A DNA stretch of 64,000 nt from JAEVLT01 sp964484065 (GCA_964484065.1 CAZAEW010000008.1:1-64000), one strand, 5' to 3'; positions 16,524 through 25,069 are shown, numbered from the stretch's first letter. The notes: generated by a model from the sequence alone, not told the origin. Translations and numbers: made by a program.

Positions 16524-19238
16524 ATGGTAATGGTAAAGAATGATGTATTCAAAGCTCACTCTTCCTTCGAAGTAAACGGTAAACGCTATCAATATTATCG
16601 TTTAGCTGCTTTGGAAGAAGCAGGTATTGGTAAGGTTTCTAAGCTGCCTTATTCTGTAAAGGTATTGCTTGAATCTGTACTTCGCCAATACGATGGCCGA
16701 GTAATCACAAAAGAACATGTTGAAAATTTAGCAAAATGGGGAACTGATGAACTTAAAGAGGTTGATGTTCCTTTCAAACCTTCACGTGTTATTCTTCAAG
16801 ACTTTACTGGTGTGCCAGCTGTTGTTGATTTAGCTTCATTAAGAAAAGCTATGGCTGCTTTAGGCGGAGATCCTGACAAAATCAACCCTGAAAAAACAGT
16901 TGATCTTGTAATCGACCACTCTGTTCAAGTAGATGCTTATGGCTCTGAAGATGCATTAAAACAAAACATGGATTTAGAATTCCAACGGAATGCTGAGCGC
17001 TATCAGTTCTTAAGCTGGGCTCAAAAATCCTTTAATAACTACCGTGCAGTTCCGCCTGCAACAGGTATCGTTCACCAAGTTAACTTGGAATACTTAGCTG
17101 ATGTTGTACACATCGCAGAGAATGCGGATGGAGAATTAGAAACATATCCAGATACACTTGTTGGTACTGACTCGCACACTACCATGATTAACGGTATCGG
17201 CGTTCTTGGATGGGGCGTTGGCGGTATCGAAGCAGAAGCTGGAATGCTTGGACAGCCTTCTTATTTCCCTGTACCAGAGGTAGTGGGGGTTAAATTAGTT
17301 GGCGAGCTTCCAAACGGTGCAACAGCTACTGACCTTGCATTAAAAGTAACTCAAGTGCTTCGCAGCCAAGGTGTAGTAGGTAAGTTCGTAGAATTCTTCG
17401 GTCCTGGAGTACCTTCACTTCCACTAGCTGACCGCGCTACAGTTGCCAACATGGCTCCTGAATACGGTGCAACTTGCGGATTCTTCCCGGTTGACGCTGA
17501 ATCCCTTGCGTATTTACGCTTAACTGGCCGCAATGAAGAAAATATTAAAGTTGTAGAACAATACTGCAAAGAAAACGGTTTATTCTTCAACCCTGAAGTA
17601 GAGCCTAATTATACAAATGTAGTAGAAATCGATCTTTCTGAAATTGAAGCAAACCTTTCCGGTCCTAAGCGTCCGCAAGATTTGATTCCTCTTTCAAAAA
17701 TGAAAGAATCTTTCGTTAACGCTGTTTCTGCTCCTCAAGGAAACCAAGGATATGGTTTAACAGAAGCAGAGCTTGACAAAGAAGCTGTAATCGAATTTAA
17801 CAATGGTGAGAAAGCTCCAATCAAAACAGGTGCAGTTGCCATTGCTTCTATTACAAGCTGTACAAATACATCCAACCCTTACGTTCTAGTAGGTGCTGGT
17901 CTTGTAGCTAAAAAAGCTGTTGAATTAGGAATGCAAATTCCAAAATACGTAAAAACTTCTTTGGCACCAGGATCTAAAGTTGTAACTGGTTACCTTCGTG
18001 ATTCCGGATTGCTTCCATACTTAGAGCAAATTGGATTCAACGTTGTTGGATACGGTTGTACAACATGTATCGGTAACTCTGGTCCATTAAAAGAAGAAAT
18101 TGAGAAAACAATCGCTGATAACGATCTTTTAGTTACATCTGTTCTTTCAGGTAACCGTAACTTCGAAGGCCGTATTCACCCGCTTGTAAAAGGTAACTAC
18201 CTTGCTTCACCGCCATTAGTAGTAACTTATGCTCTTGCCGGTACAGTAAACGTAGATTTCGCTACTGAACCAATCGGAAAAGATAAAGACGGTAACGATG
18301 TATTCTTCAAAGACATTTGGCCATCAACAGCTGAAGTAAATGAAGTTGTTAAAAATACAGTTACTCCTGAATTATTCCGTAAAGAATACGAAACTGTATT
18401 TACTGCCAACGAGCGCTGGAACGAAATCAAAACAAGTGATGAGCCGCTTTACACTTGGGATGAAAATTCTACTTACATTGCTAACCCGCCGTTCTTTGAA
18501 GGCTTAAAACCAGATCCAGATGAAGTTAAGCCTTTAGCAGGACTTCGCGTAGTTGGTAAATTCGGTGATTCCGTAACAACTGACCATATTTCACCTGCAG
18601 GTTCAATCGGCAAAGATACTCCTGCCGGCAAATATCTTCGTGAAAAAGGCGTTGAGCCTCGTGACTTCAACTCTTACGGTTCCCGCCGCGGTAACCACGA
18701 AGTTATGATGCGCGGAACGTTTGCAAACATTCGTATCCGTAACCAAATTGCACCAGGAACTGAAGGCGGCTTCACAACTTACTGGCCAACTGGTGAAGTA
18801 ATGTCTATTTTCGATGCTTGCATGAAATACAAACAGGATGGCGTTGGCTTAGCTGTTATCGCAGGTAAAGATTATGGAATGGGATCTTCCCGTGACTGGG
18901 CTGCAAAAGGTACAAACCTTCTTGGCATCAAAACTGTTATTGCAGAAAGCTTTGAGCGTATCCACCGTTCAAACCTTGTATTAATGGGTGTTCTTCCACT
19001 TCAATTTAAACAAGGCGATAGCGCTGAAACACTTGGCTTAACTGGTAAAGAAACATTTGCCGTTCAAGTTGATGAAAATGTTAAACCACGTGACTTAGTA
19101 AAAGTAACTGCTACTGACGAGAACGGTAACAAGAAGGAATTTGAAGTAATCGCACGCTTCGATTCTGAAGTTGAAATTGATTACTATCGCCATGGCGGTA
19201 TCCTTCAAATGGTTCTTCGCGAAAAATTACAAGCTTAA
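16524..19238 (+). CDS. citB: Aconitate hydratase (aconitase)
   Basis: Aconitase converts citrate to isocitrate in the TCA cycle, and in Bacillus it can also bind RNA when iron is low. The 904 aa product has the expected length. The three cluster-ligand cysteines are visible in SCTNTSN and GCTTCIGNSG. VGTDSHTTMINGIGVLGWG and YGSRRGNHEVMMRGTF are family signatures. GTGGGGG at about 16511 supports ATG 16524; the frame is open from 16446, but those codons lack homology. Codon choice is markedly biased, as expected for a highly expressed gene. The CcpC-type dyad upstream points to citrate control. Confidence 0.97.
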   Translation: MVMVKNDVFKAHSSFEVNGKRYQYYRLAALEEAGIGKVSKLPYSVKVLLESVLRQYDGRVITKEHVENLAKWGTDELKEVDVPFKPSRVILQDFTGVPAVVDLASLRKAMAALGGDPDKINPEKTVDLVIDHSVQVDAYGSEDALKQNMDLEFQRNAERYQFLSWAQKSFNNYRAVPPATGIVHQVNLEYLADVVHIAENADGELETYPDTLVGTDSHTTMINGIGVLGWGVGGIEAEAGMLGQPSYFPVPEVVGVKLVGELPNGATATDLALKVTQVLRSQGVVGKFVEFFGPGVPSLPLADRATVANMAPEYGATCGFFPVDAESLAYLRLTGRNEENIKVVEQYCKENGLFFNPEVEPNYTNVVEIDLSEIEANLSGPKRPQDLIPLSKMKESFVNAVSAPQGNQGYGLTEAELDKEAVIEFNNGEKAPIKTGAVAIASITSCTNTSNPYVLVGAGLVAKKAVELGMQIPKYVKTSLAPGSKVVTGYLRDSGLLPYLEQIGFNVVGYGCTTCIGNSGPLKEEIEKTIADNDLLVTSVLSGNRNFEGRIHPLVKGNYLASPPLVVTYALAGTVNVDFATEPIGKDKDGNDVFFKDIWPSTAEVNEVVKNTVTPELFRKEYETVFTANERWNEIKTSDEPLYTWDENSTYIANPPFFEGLKPDPDEVKPLAGLRVVGKFGDSVTTDHISPAGSIGKDTPAGKYLREKGVEPRDFNSYGSRRGNHEVMMRGTFANIRIRNQIAPGTEGGFTTYWPTGEVMSIFDACMKYKQDGVGLAVIAGKDYGMGSSRDWAAKGTNLLGIKTVIAESFERIHRSNLVLMGVLPLQFKQGDSAETLGLTGKETFAVQVDENVKPRDLVKVTATDENGNKKEFEVIARFDSEVEIDYYRHGGILQMVLREKLQA

Positions 19239-19255
19239 TACAAAGCTTCTGTTTC

Positions 19256-19292
19256 AAAGAACACCATGCATGATTGGCATGGTGTTCTTTTT
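19256..19292 (+). terminator. Terminator of citB
   Basis: AAGAACACCATGC and GCATGGTGTTCTTTTT arms lie after the citB stop. Confidence 0.9.
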
Positions 19293-19427
19293 ATTTCTTC
19301 TTTTAATTGTAATTAATAAATATTTTATGAGGTAAATGGGTTACATCGCTTTATTTCGATTTAGTTTATAGTGTAAAATTAAATATGTTCCACATTAAAA
19401 TGCAAAGTATAAAAGGAGAATTTTTGG

Positions 19428-19967
19428 ATGGTAAAAAAGATTATTGCAGCAGTGCTCTTACTAGGGTTGTTAACAGTTGCAATTGTACAGGCTGTTGATA
19501 AAAAGTCGGTAACGAAAGAAAATACAACGGATCCCGCTTCGCAACAATCGGAAGATTTAAAAATTGGTACAAAAGCCCCGGACTTTGAATTGAAGACCCT
19601 ATCAGGAGAGACTGTAAAACTATCCAGCTTTAAAGGAAAAAAGGTTATGTTGAACTTTTGGGCAACTTGGTGTCCGCCATGTAAAGCTGAAATGCCTGAA
19701 ATGGAACAATTTTATAAGCAGGGAAATAATGATGTCGTTATCCTGGCTGTTAATATTGACACCGAAAATGATGTTAAAGGTTTTGCTGATAAAAACGGAA
19801 TAACTTTCCCAATTCTGCTTGATAAAGAAAATAAAGTTAACGGTATGTACCAAATTATATCCATACCGACGACTTTTTTCATTGATCGTAATGGTGTTAT
19901 AAAAAATAAGTACACAGGTTCCATGAAACAAGATATGATGAAACAATTTACAGATGAAATCAATTGA
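19428..19967 (+). CDS. Membrane-anchored TlpA/ResA-type thiol-disulfide oxidoreductase
   Basis: An N-terminal uncleaved signal anchor (residues 4-22) is followed by a thioredoxin fold of the TlpA/ResA/CcmG type. GTKAPDFELKTLSGETVKLS leads to FWATWCPPCKAEMPEM, where CPPC is the redox motif, and IPTTFFID carries the cis-proline. It would act on thiols outside the membrane, for example in cytochrome c maturation or in spore envelope assembly. Its place after citB matches yneN in B. subtilis. The 179 aa length is normal. It is a single gene with its own terminator. Confidence 0.88.
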   Translation: MVKKIIAAVLLLGLLTVAIVQAVDKKSVTKENTTDPASQQSEDLKIGTKAPDFELKTLSGETVKLSSFKGKKVMLNFWATWCPPCKAEMPEMEQFYKQGNNDVVILAVNIDTENDVKGFADKNGITFPILLDKENKVNGMYQIISIPTTFFIDRNGVIKNKYTGSMKQDMMKQFTDEIN

Positions 19968-19999
19968 GGCATTTGGTCAATCCAAATGTCTTTTTTTTA
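19968..19999 (+). terminator. Rho-independent terminator
   Basis: GGCATTTGG and CCAAATGTC arms are followed by eight T residues. Confidence 0.85.
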
Positions 20000-20095
20000 A
20001 AAGACAACGTGGATTAAATTTTCAAAAAGTTGTAATAATTGAAAGCGATTGCGGACATAATTACTGTTATAATGGTAATTAAGGAAGGTGAAATT

Positions 20096-20227
20096 ATGAG
20101 AAAACCTAGAAAACGCTCCTTTGCTGAACTTGTCTCTGAAAATAAAACACAACTTCTAAAAGATAGCGCTGCTTTGGAGAAAATTGAACAACGTATTGAA
20201 GAAAAACGCCTCGGAAAAGCAGAATAA
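20096..20227 (+). CDS. fbpB: FbpB-type small basic protein
   Basis: The 43-residue basic product (MRKPRKRSFAELVSENK..., then LEKIEQRIEEKR) matches the FbpB family. In B. subtilis this is a Fur-regulated protein that works with the FsrA small RNA in the iron-sparing response. GGAAGGTGA precedes ATG 20096. A TATAAT box at 20068-20073 lies inside an inverted repeat AATTAC-N10-GTAATT (20059-20080), which could be an operator; it is not a clear Fur box. The 62-codon open frame from 20039 is longer than the real gene. Confidence 0.75.
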   Translation: MRKPRKRSFAELVSENKTQLLKDSAALEKIEQRIEEKRLGKAE

Positions 20228-20303
20228 ATTCTCATTGTTTACCAATTATGGACTCTTCTCTTCATGGGGAAACTACTCATAATGAAGAGGAGGGATATGA
20301 TAA

Positions 20304-20447
20304 ATGAGTAATCCACAAAAAAAATCAAAATATTTTCGGCCAGATCACCTAGGTACCCAGCAGCGCGGTTATGGCGGAAATAAAGGAAAGAAAATGCAGG
20401 ATAAATCAGGGGAACATGCCCAGGTTATTCAAACAAAAGGTGAATAG
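20304..20447 (+). CDS. sspN: Small acid-soluble spore protein N
   Basis: The 47-residue product contains YFRPDHLGTQQRGYGGNKGK and ends MQDKSGEHAQVIQTKGE, an almost exact match to the SspN pattern I remember. SspN is a minor SASP of the spore core under sigma-G. GAGGAGGG precedes ATG 20304. In B. subtilis sspN and tlp are cotranscribed; here a terminator and a repeat element separate them, so read-through or separate promoters must be assumed. Confidence 0.92.
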   Translation: MSNPQKKSKYFRPDHLGTQQRGYGGNKGKKMQDKSGEHAQVIQTKGE

Positions 20448-20453
20448 AAAAGA

Positions 20454-20487
20454 GAGACCCGCTGCAACGGCAGACGGGTCTTTTTCA
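20454..20487 (+). terminator. Terminator of sspN
   Basis: GACCCG(CTG) and (CAGA)CGGGTC arms are followed by five T residues. Confidence 0.85.
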
Positions 20488-20525
20488 TAGGTAAAGAAAG
20501 TATAAAAGTTTGGACTTTGAGAATT

Positions 20526-20598
20526 GTCCAGCTTCAGCGCCTAGCCCCTCAGGGTCAAATGTTCTTCGGGGCTGAACAAGGCGCTTGCGCTTTTCTAA
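20526..20598. repeat. Intergenic repeat element of the Bacillaceae type
   Basis: The stretch starts GTCCAGCTTCAGCGCCTAGC, has a small central hairpin (CCCC...GGGG), and ends AAGGCGCTTGCGCTTTT. I recognise this start and end from a dispersed non-coding repeat family found in many Bacillaceae genomes between genes. Only one copy is in the window. It lies between sspN and tlp. Confidence 0.65.
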
Positions 20599-20702
20599 GT
20601 TACTAAATGGCAAAATGATCCCACTTTTTTCTGTGATATTTTTTCACCACTGAAACCAAACTATATTTGTACCTTATAAGAAGAGAGAAGGAGGAAATTC
20701 AG

Positions 20703-20939
20703 ATGGCTTATCAAAATAAACCAAAACCGGATGATCGAAGTGACAACGTAGAAAAGTTACAGGAAATGATCCATAACACGATTGAAAATATGGAAGAAGC
20801 AGAAGCTTCAATGGCATTTACCGATAGCGAAGAGCAAATTGAGCAGATTGAAGCAAAAAATGAACGAAGAAGAGAAAGCCTTGAAGCTTTACGTTCCGAG
20901 GTTAAGGACGAAGCGCGAGCCAGCCGTGATGAATGCTAA
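20703..20939 (+). CDS. tlp: Small acid-soluble spore protein Tlp
   Basis: The 78-residue acidic and helical product has NKPKPDDRSDNVEKLQEMI near its start, which is the Tlp signature. Tlp is a spore-core SASP named for a weak resemblance to thioredoxin; it has no redox motif. AAGGAGG at 20688 fixes ATG 20703, so the open frame from 20667 overstates it. It follows sspN and precedes yneP, the order of B. subtilis. Confidence 0.92.
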   Translation: MAYQNKPKPDDRSDNVEKLQEMIHNTIENMEEAEASMAFTDSEEQIEQIEAKNERRRESLEALRSEVKDEARASRDEC

Positions 20940-20986
20940 GAACAAAAGACCTGTCTCCTATTAAATAGGAGCAGGTCTTTTGTTCT
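20939..20986. terminator. Terminator of tlp
   Basis: A long perfect stem is formed by AGAACAAAAGACCTG and CAGGTCTTTTGTTCT, beginning at the stop codon of tlp. Confidence 0.85.
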
Positions 20987-21136
20987 GTTTTGGCAAAATG
21001 AATTTGTTCGAACGTTTAAATAGTTTGTGGTAAGATAAAAAAAGCAGTATTTACCTATTGCCAAGAAGAAATAGCTTTTCTGGCTGTTTAAAATGGAAAA
21101 GGTGTTTAGGAATACGCTTAGAAAAGAGGAATCCAA

Positions 21137-21565
21137 ATGTTAATTGTAACGCGGGAGATCGATGTCCGATATGCTGAAACCGATCAAATGGGGGTTGTTT
21201 ATCATACAAATTATTTTGTTTGGATGGAAATAGGGAGAACGGCTTTTATTCAAGAACTTGGTTTTAATTATGCTGCTCTTGAAAAGGATGGATATCTATC
21301 ACCTGTTCTTGATATTCAAGCTACATATAAAAAACCTGTAAGGTATGGTGAAAAGGCTATCGTTAAGACGTGGGTAGAGGATTATGATGGAATCCGGACA
21401 ACCTATGGTTATGAAATTCTAACTGAAGATGGAGAAACATCCGTAATAGGTTCTTCCAAACATGCATGTGTGAAAAAAGACAGTTTTCGGCCTGTATCCT
21501 TTAGGAAATTATTTCCTGAATGGCACGAAGCTTATGAACGGGTGAAAAAGCAAAAAGAAGACTAA
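21137..21565 (+). CDS. yneP: Acyl-CoA thioesterase, 4-hydroxybenzoyl-CoA thioesterase type
   Basis: This is a hot-dog fold thioesterase of 142 aa. The signature RYAETDQMGVVYHTNYFVWMEI (in part: YAETDQMGVVYHTNYF) contains the catalytic Asp and the first helix of the YbgC/4HBT family. It would hydrolyse short or aromatic acyl-CoA. Its place between tlp and yneQ matches B. subtilis yneP. GAGGAATCCAA precedes the ATG. The yneQ gene follows after 22 bases, so they are probably cotranscribed. Confidence 0.9.
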   Translation: MLIVTREIDVRYAETDQMGVVYHTNYFVWMEIGRTAFIQELGFNYAALEKDGYLSPVLDIQATYKKPVRYGEKAIVKTWVEDYDGIRTTYGYEILTEDGETSVIGSSKHACVKKDSFRPVSFRKLFPEWHEAYERVKKQKED

Positions 21566-21587
21566 AGAGCATATGGGGTGATGTGTA

Positions 21588-21878
21588 TTGGCTTTTGGGA
21601 TTAAAAGAAGTGACCTAAACGAGTGGAAACAAAAAATTGACAGAGGGAAAATTGCATTTTTAACACACTACTGGCTGGATGAACGATTCCCGGGTTATAA
21701 AACTGTAACGAAAGTTGGCTGCCGAGATCTGGATCAATTAGCTGCATGGGGGCATAAATACGGATTAAAGAAAGAGTGGATTCACATACGGACAAATGGT
21801 TATTCTCATTTTGACTTAATTGGGGAAAAACAGGCGATAATCCTTAGGAAAGAAGGTTTACATAATCATCTATGGTGA
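21588..21878 (+). CDS. yneQ: Conserved hypothetical protein YneQ
   Basis: The 96-residue protein starts with TTG (after GGGGTGATG) and reads MAFGIKRSDLNEWK..., with IAFLTHYWLDERFPG and AAWGHKYGLKKEWIH. This corresponds to B. subtilis YneQ, for which no function is known. The many His, Trp and Tyr residues do not form an obvious metal site. It follows yneP in the conserved order. Confidence 0.85.
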   Translation: MAFGIKRSDLNEWKQKIDRGKIAFLTHYWLDERFPGYKTVTKVGCRDLDQLAAWGHKYGLKKEWIHIRTNGYSHFDLIGEKQAIILRKEGLHNHLW

Positions 21879-21890
21879 GCCTTTAAATAA

Positions 21891-21915
21891 AAAAGACGCA
21901 TTCCTGCGCCTTTCA
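21891..21915. terminator. Bidirectional terminator between yneQ and the CapA gene
   Basis: AAAGACGCA and TGCGCCTTT arms surround a short loop, with A and T runs on either side. Confidence 0.6.
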
Positions 21916-21925
21916 TTTCACCTTT

Positions 21926-23080
21926 TTATTTCATCCACTGGGTCATATAATCTTCAATTTCTTTGTATTTTTGATCGGAGTTGCTTAAACCAAACTCTCC
22001 TGCATGGCTTAAAGGAACAACTTTATAATTTTTTAAATGAGTACTGGAAACATATGTGGGAAAAAACTCAGGGTCTGAGAGTTCAATTGAATGAACGCTG
22101 CTGTTATTCGTTATATTTTTTGTAATTCGAATGGTCAGTAACCCGCCGATGTCCTTATAATCTCCTTCTTGTCCGGAAATAAAATTTCCAAGTGAATAAA
22201 TAACAAATGCTTTTCTGCCATCCTTTGTTTTGATCCATTCCATTGGCTGAAGAACATGGGGATGTGATCCCAAAATAATGTCCGCCCCTTCATCAACAAG
22301 AAAATTAGCCAGTTCTTTTTGCTGTTTTGTCGGCATGCGCTGATATTCAATTCCCCAATGTAAACTTATGATGACAGCATCCGCTTGTCTTCTGGCCCTA
22401 TGAATTTCCTGGGCCATTTTCTCACGATTAATAATATTTACCAGAAAATCCTTTCCGTATGGAAGAGGGATTCCATTTGTTCCGTATGTATAGGAAAGGA
22501 AGGCAAGGTTAAACCCGTTTTTGGACAATATTCTTAGCCTTTGCTGATCATCCGTATCTCTGAAGGTTCCAACATAAGGCAGTCCAACTGAATCAAAATA
22601 AGCTGTTTCTGAATCAATTCCTTTTTCTCCTTTATCAAGAGAATGATTATTAGCTGTTGAGACAATATCCACTCCGGCGTTAACAAGAGAATTCGCTACA
22701 TCATGAGGGCTGTTAAATAAAGGATAGCTAGATAGTCCCAGCTCTGTCCCACCTAAAGTACTTTCTTGATTCGCTGTTAATAAATCAGGTTTTTCCATCA
22801 TATCTTTTACGTTTTTGAAGATTGGATCGAATTGATACGTTCCGCCGTGTAAAGCATCTTGATAGACTGTATCATGTATTAATATGTCTCCAATTGCCCC
22901 AATGGTTAAGGATTCATTTATTTCTTTTGATAAAACAGGTTTCTGGCGTGTGTAATTCATTTTAACTGAATGGTTTTTTGTATCGGCAATGGAGACACTT
23001 TGCTGTAAAAGCATAAAACTGGAAACGATTACTGTAAAAAGGATAATAAGAAAAGATGGAAAAAAACCACTTTTATTCAT
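21926..23080 (-). CDS. CapA family protein (poly-gamma-glutamate synthesis-like)
   Basis: An N-terminal membrane anchor (about 8-26) is followed by a CapA/metallophosphatase-like domain (PF09587). TIGAIGDILIHDTVYQDA opens it, followed by LLTANQESTLGG, VDIVSTANNHSLDKG, VISLHWGIEYQ and DIILGSHPHVLQPME. The set of His, Asp and Asn residues in NNHSLD, HWG and GSHPH resembles a metal centre. CapA (PgsA) takes part in export of poly-gamma-glutamate, but capBC are absent here, so it is more likely a stand-alone envelope protein. It interrupts the yneQ-yneR order known from B. subtilis and is on the opposite strand. Confidence 0.85.
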   Translation of the reverse strand: MNKSGFFPSFLIILFTVIVSSFMLLQQSVSIADTKNHSVKMNYTRQKPVLSKEINESLTIGAIGDILIHDTVYQDALHGGTYQFDPIFKNVKDMMEKPDLLTANQESTLGGTELGLSSYPLFNSPHDVANSLVNAGVDIVSTANNHSLDKGEKGIDSETAYFDSVGLPYVGTFRDTDDQQRLRILSKNGFNLAFLSYTYGTNGIPLPYGKDFLVNIINREKMAQEIHRARRQADAVIISLHWGIEYQRMPTKQQKELANFLVDEGADIILGSHPHVLQPMEWIKTKDGRKAFVIYSLGNFISGQEGDYKDIGGLLTIRITKNITNNSSVHSIELSDPEFFPTYVSSTHLKNYKVVPLSHAGEFGLSNSDQKYKEIEDYMTQWMK

Positions 23081-23248
23081 AAACTGGACCCCTTAAATCA
23101 ACTGCAGTGCAAATTATTTGGAAGAATATTAAATTAACTATAAACTATTGGTATAGTTAATTGATAAAGTATTTCGGCTTTTACTGAAAAAATGTCACTT
23201 TTTTTAAGTAAAATGACGAATAAAAGACAAAATTATTGAGGTGGGCTT

Positions 23249-23539
23249 TTGTTTAAGATAACCGGCAGTGCACATAATCAATTACAGGGAATTATTGAAA
23301 GAGAAAAACAATCCGAACGGGAAGTATTATTTATACGATTGAGTATGGGAATTGGCTGAGGCGGTCCAAAGTTAAATCTGTCTCTGGAGGAGCAGATGTT
23401 AAAAAATGACCAATTGTATGAATTTGAAGGATTAAAGATATTAATTCATCAAAAAGATTTTGTCTATTTTGATCATACAAAACTAGACTATACCGTTGAT
23501 GTTTTTGGAAAAGCACGCTACCAATTAATAAAAATATAA
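23249..23539 (+). CDS. HesB/IscA-like selenoprotein at the yneR position
   Basis: Reading from TTG 23249 (after GAGGTGG) through an in-frame TGA at 23357-23359 gives a continuous 96-residue protein. It starts MFKITGSAHNQLQGII, contains REVLFIRLSMGIG, then Sec37, then GGPKLNLSLEEQ, and ends at TAA 23537. The part after the TGA keeps a good protein pattern (QLYEFEGLKILIHQKDFVY). The Sec is flanked by Gly residues and followed by GP-x-L-x-L-x-L-[DE]E, as in known HesB-like selenoproteins of other Firmicutes. The place between yneQ and plsY is that of yneR, a HesB-type gene. A role in iron-sulfur or redox chemistry is inferred from the fold only. Confidence 0.87.
23376..23397 (+). promoter_or_regulatory. 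Candidate bacterial SECIS in the HesB-like gene
   Basis: A hairpin lies 16 bases after the UGA. It has a 5-bp lower stem ATCTG/CAGAT, one bulged T on the 5' side, a 3-bp upper stem CTC/GAG, and a loop TGGAG. The bulged U and the G residues in the apical loop are the features SelB recognises in the E. coli fdhF element. The UGA-to-loop distance is about 25 bases, within the known range. Confidence 0.7.
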
Positions 23540-23573
23540 AGAGCGGAATTCATTTTGGAATTCGGCTCTTTAA
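23538..23573. terminator. Terminator of the HesB-like gene
   Basis: AAAGAGCGGAATTC and GAATTCGGCTCTTT arms begin at the stop codon. It may also serve the convergent kinase gene. Confidence 0.85.
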
Positions 23574-23587
23574 ATTTTAGTAAAGCT

Positions 23588-24295
23588 TTATCGGGGAAAG
23601 GAAACCGTGATTTTTGTGCCTTTTCCATAGGTACTGTTTACACTCATATTGCCCCCATGGGCTTCAATAATCTTCCGGCAAATATTCAAACCAATACCCG
23701 TTCCTTGGGGTTTTGTTGAATAAAAAGGGCTAAATACATTTTTAATTGTTTCTTCGTTCATGCCGGAACCGTTGTCCTCAATCTCAATTGAGACAGAAGA
23801 TGAAAAGTCATGGAGGGAAATGATGATAGTCCTCTCCTTTAATTCCTGTCCATCAAATGCTTCACAGGCGTTTTTGGTAAGATTCATGATAACTTGTTTA
23901 AACAAATTGGAGGGGATGTCTGCAGTGATTTCCGAGCTGGGTAATCGAGTGAGAATTTGAATGTTTCTTAAGGTTGCTTCCCCCTCAAATAGGAAAGCTA
24001 TCTCTTTGATCGTTTTTGAAAGAAAGGCTTTATTCGATTGGTTTGTGTTAGGATTAGCTAATCTTAGGTAGTCATAAATCAAATCGTTTGCTCTGTTAAT
24101 TTCGTCAAGAGCGACATCAGCATAATGGTCTTTTCCAATCTCCTTTAAATGAGGTTTTATTAATTGTAAAAATCCTTTTATGGCGGTAAGAGGATTTCGT
24201 ATTTCGTGGGCGAGTTCCGCCGCAATTACTTCAGAATGATGATAATCTTCCCCTTTAACAGCAGTATTGATTTCAACATTTTTTTGCCCGTTCAT
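23588..24295 (-). CDS. Soluble histidine kinase without a sensor domain (sporulation-kinase type)
   Basis: The 235 residues contain only a HisKA domain (IAAELAHEIRNPLTAIKGFL, His near residue 32) and a HATPase domain with N (NLTKNACEAF), G1 (DNGSGM) and G2 (PQGTGIGLNI) boxes. The sequence around the His is that of the KinA-KinE sporulation kinases that feed the Spo0F phosphorelay. No PAS domain or membrane segment is present; the first 25 residues are polar. It may act with a separate sensor or dampen the relay. It lies as an extra gene between yneR and plsY and has no adjacent regulator. Confidence 0.85.
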   Translation of the reverse strand: MNGQKNVEINTAVKGEDYHHSEVIAAELAHEIRNPLTAIKGFLQLIKPHLKEIGKDHYADVALDEINRANDLIYDYLRLANPNTNQSNKAFLSKTIKEIAFLFEGEATLRNIQILTRLPSSEITADIPSNLFKQVIMNLTKNACEAFDGQELKERTIIISLHDFSSSVSIEIEDNGSGMNEETIKNVFSPFYSTKPQGTGIGLNICRKIIEAHGGNMSVNSTYGKGTKITVSFPR

Positions 24296-24440
24296 ACTAT
24301 GACCACCTTTTTACTTAAACTGCTACATTATATTCAGCGAAAACTAATAAATTTCAACAAATTATGAAATTTTCTTTGAGCTTGGCGGTTCATATGCGGA
24401 AAGTAAGCGAATTTTTAGCCAATATTAACCGCGAAATAAA

Positions 24441-24477
24441 AAAAGCTTTAAAAGAATCTTAAGATTCTTTTAAAGCC
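24441..24477 (-). terminator. Terminator of plsY
   Basis: A near-perfect palindrome (GCTTTAAAAGAATC / GATTCTTTTAAAGC) overlaps the plsY stop codon and is followed on the minus strand by seven T residues. Confidence 0.85.
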
Positions 24478-25069
24478 ATTTGATTTTTGGTTCCGTCTTG
24501 TTTAGAATTCTTTTAATATTGGCACGGTGCCGGTAAAAAACAAAACTTGCTAAAATGAAAACAACAATAATAAGAGGGACGTCCCATGTTCGAACAATAC
24601 CAAGAATGATTGTATATATAATGGCTGAAAGTCCGGCAATCATGGAAGAAAGTGAAACGTACTTGGTTATGTATAAACTGATAAAGAACATAATAACAAC
24701 AAATAGGAACATAACAGGAGCATAAAAGAGTAAAACTCCGGCTGAGGTAGCAACTGCTTTTCCACCCCGAAATCCGGCAAAAACAGGGTACATATGGCCG
24801 ATTACAGCAAAAATTCCTACCAGTAAAGGATTTATGTCTTGATGAAAGAGAACAGGCAGTGAAGCGGCTAAAGTACCTTTTAAAATATCAGCAATAGTAA
24901 CGGCCAGTCCTGCTTTTACACCAAGTGTTCGAAATGTATTTGTTCCCCCTAAATTTCCGCTGCCATGTTCACGAATGTCTGTCTTGTAAAACACTTTTCC
25001 GATAATTAAACCTGAGGGTATTGAACCGAGCAAATAGGCAAGGATCATGGTTGGAATCATTAATACCAT
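24470..25069 (-). CDS. plsY: Glycerol-3-phosphate acyltransferase PlsY
   Basis: PlsY transfers an acyl group from acyl-phosphate to glycerol 3-phosphate, the first step of phospholipid synthesis. The 199 aa protein has about five membrane spans. Its three active-site loops are SIPSGLIIGK with the REHGSGNLGGTNTFRTLG loop (motif 1), then VIGHMYPVFAGFRGGKAVATS (motif 2, in part HMYPVFAGFRGGK). Length and motifs agree with the family. In B. subtilis plsY (yneS) lies between yneR and yneT, as here. An extended -10 (TGGTACAAT, minus strand, 25115-25107) gives a promoter. Confidence 0.95.
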   Translation of the reverse strand: MVLMIPTMILAYLLGSIPSGLIIGKVFYKTDIREHGSGNLGGTNTFRTLGVKAGLAVTIADILKGTLAASLPVLFHQDINPLLVGIFAVIGHMYPVFAGFRGGKAVATSAGVLLFYAPVMFLFVVIMFFISLYITKYVSLSSMIAGLSAIIYTIILGIVRTWDVPLIIVVFILASFVFYRHRANIKRILNKTEPKIKWL

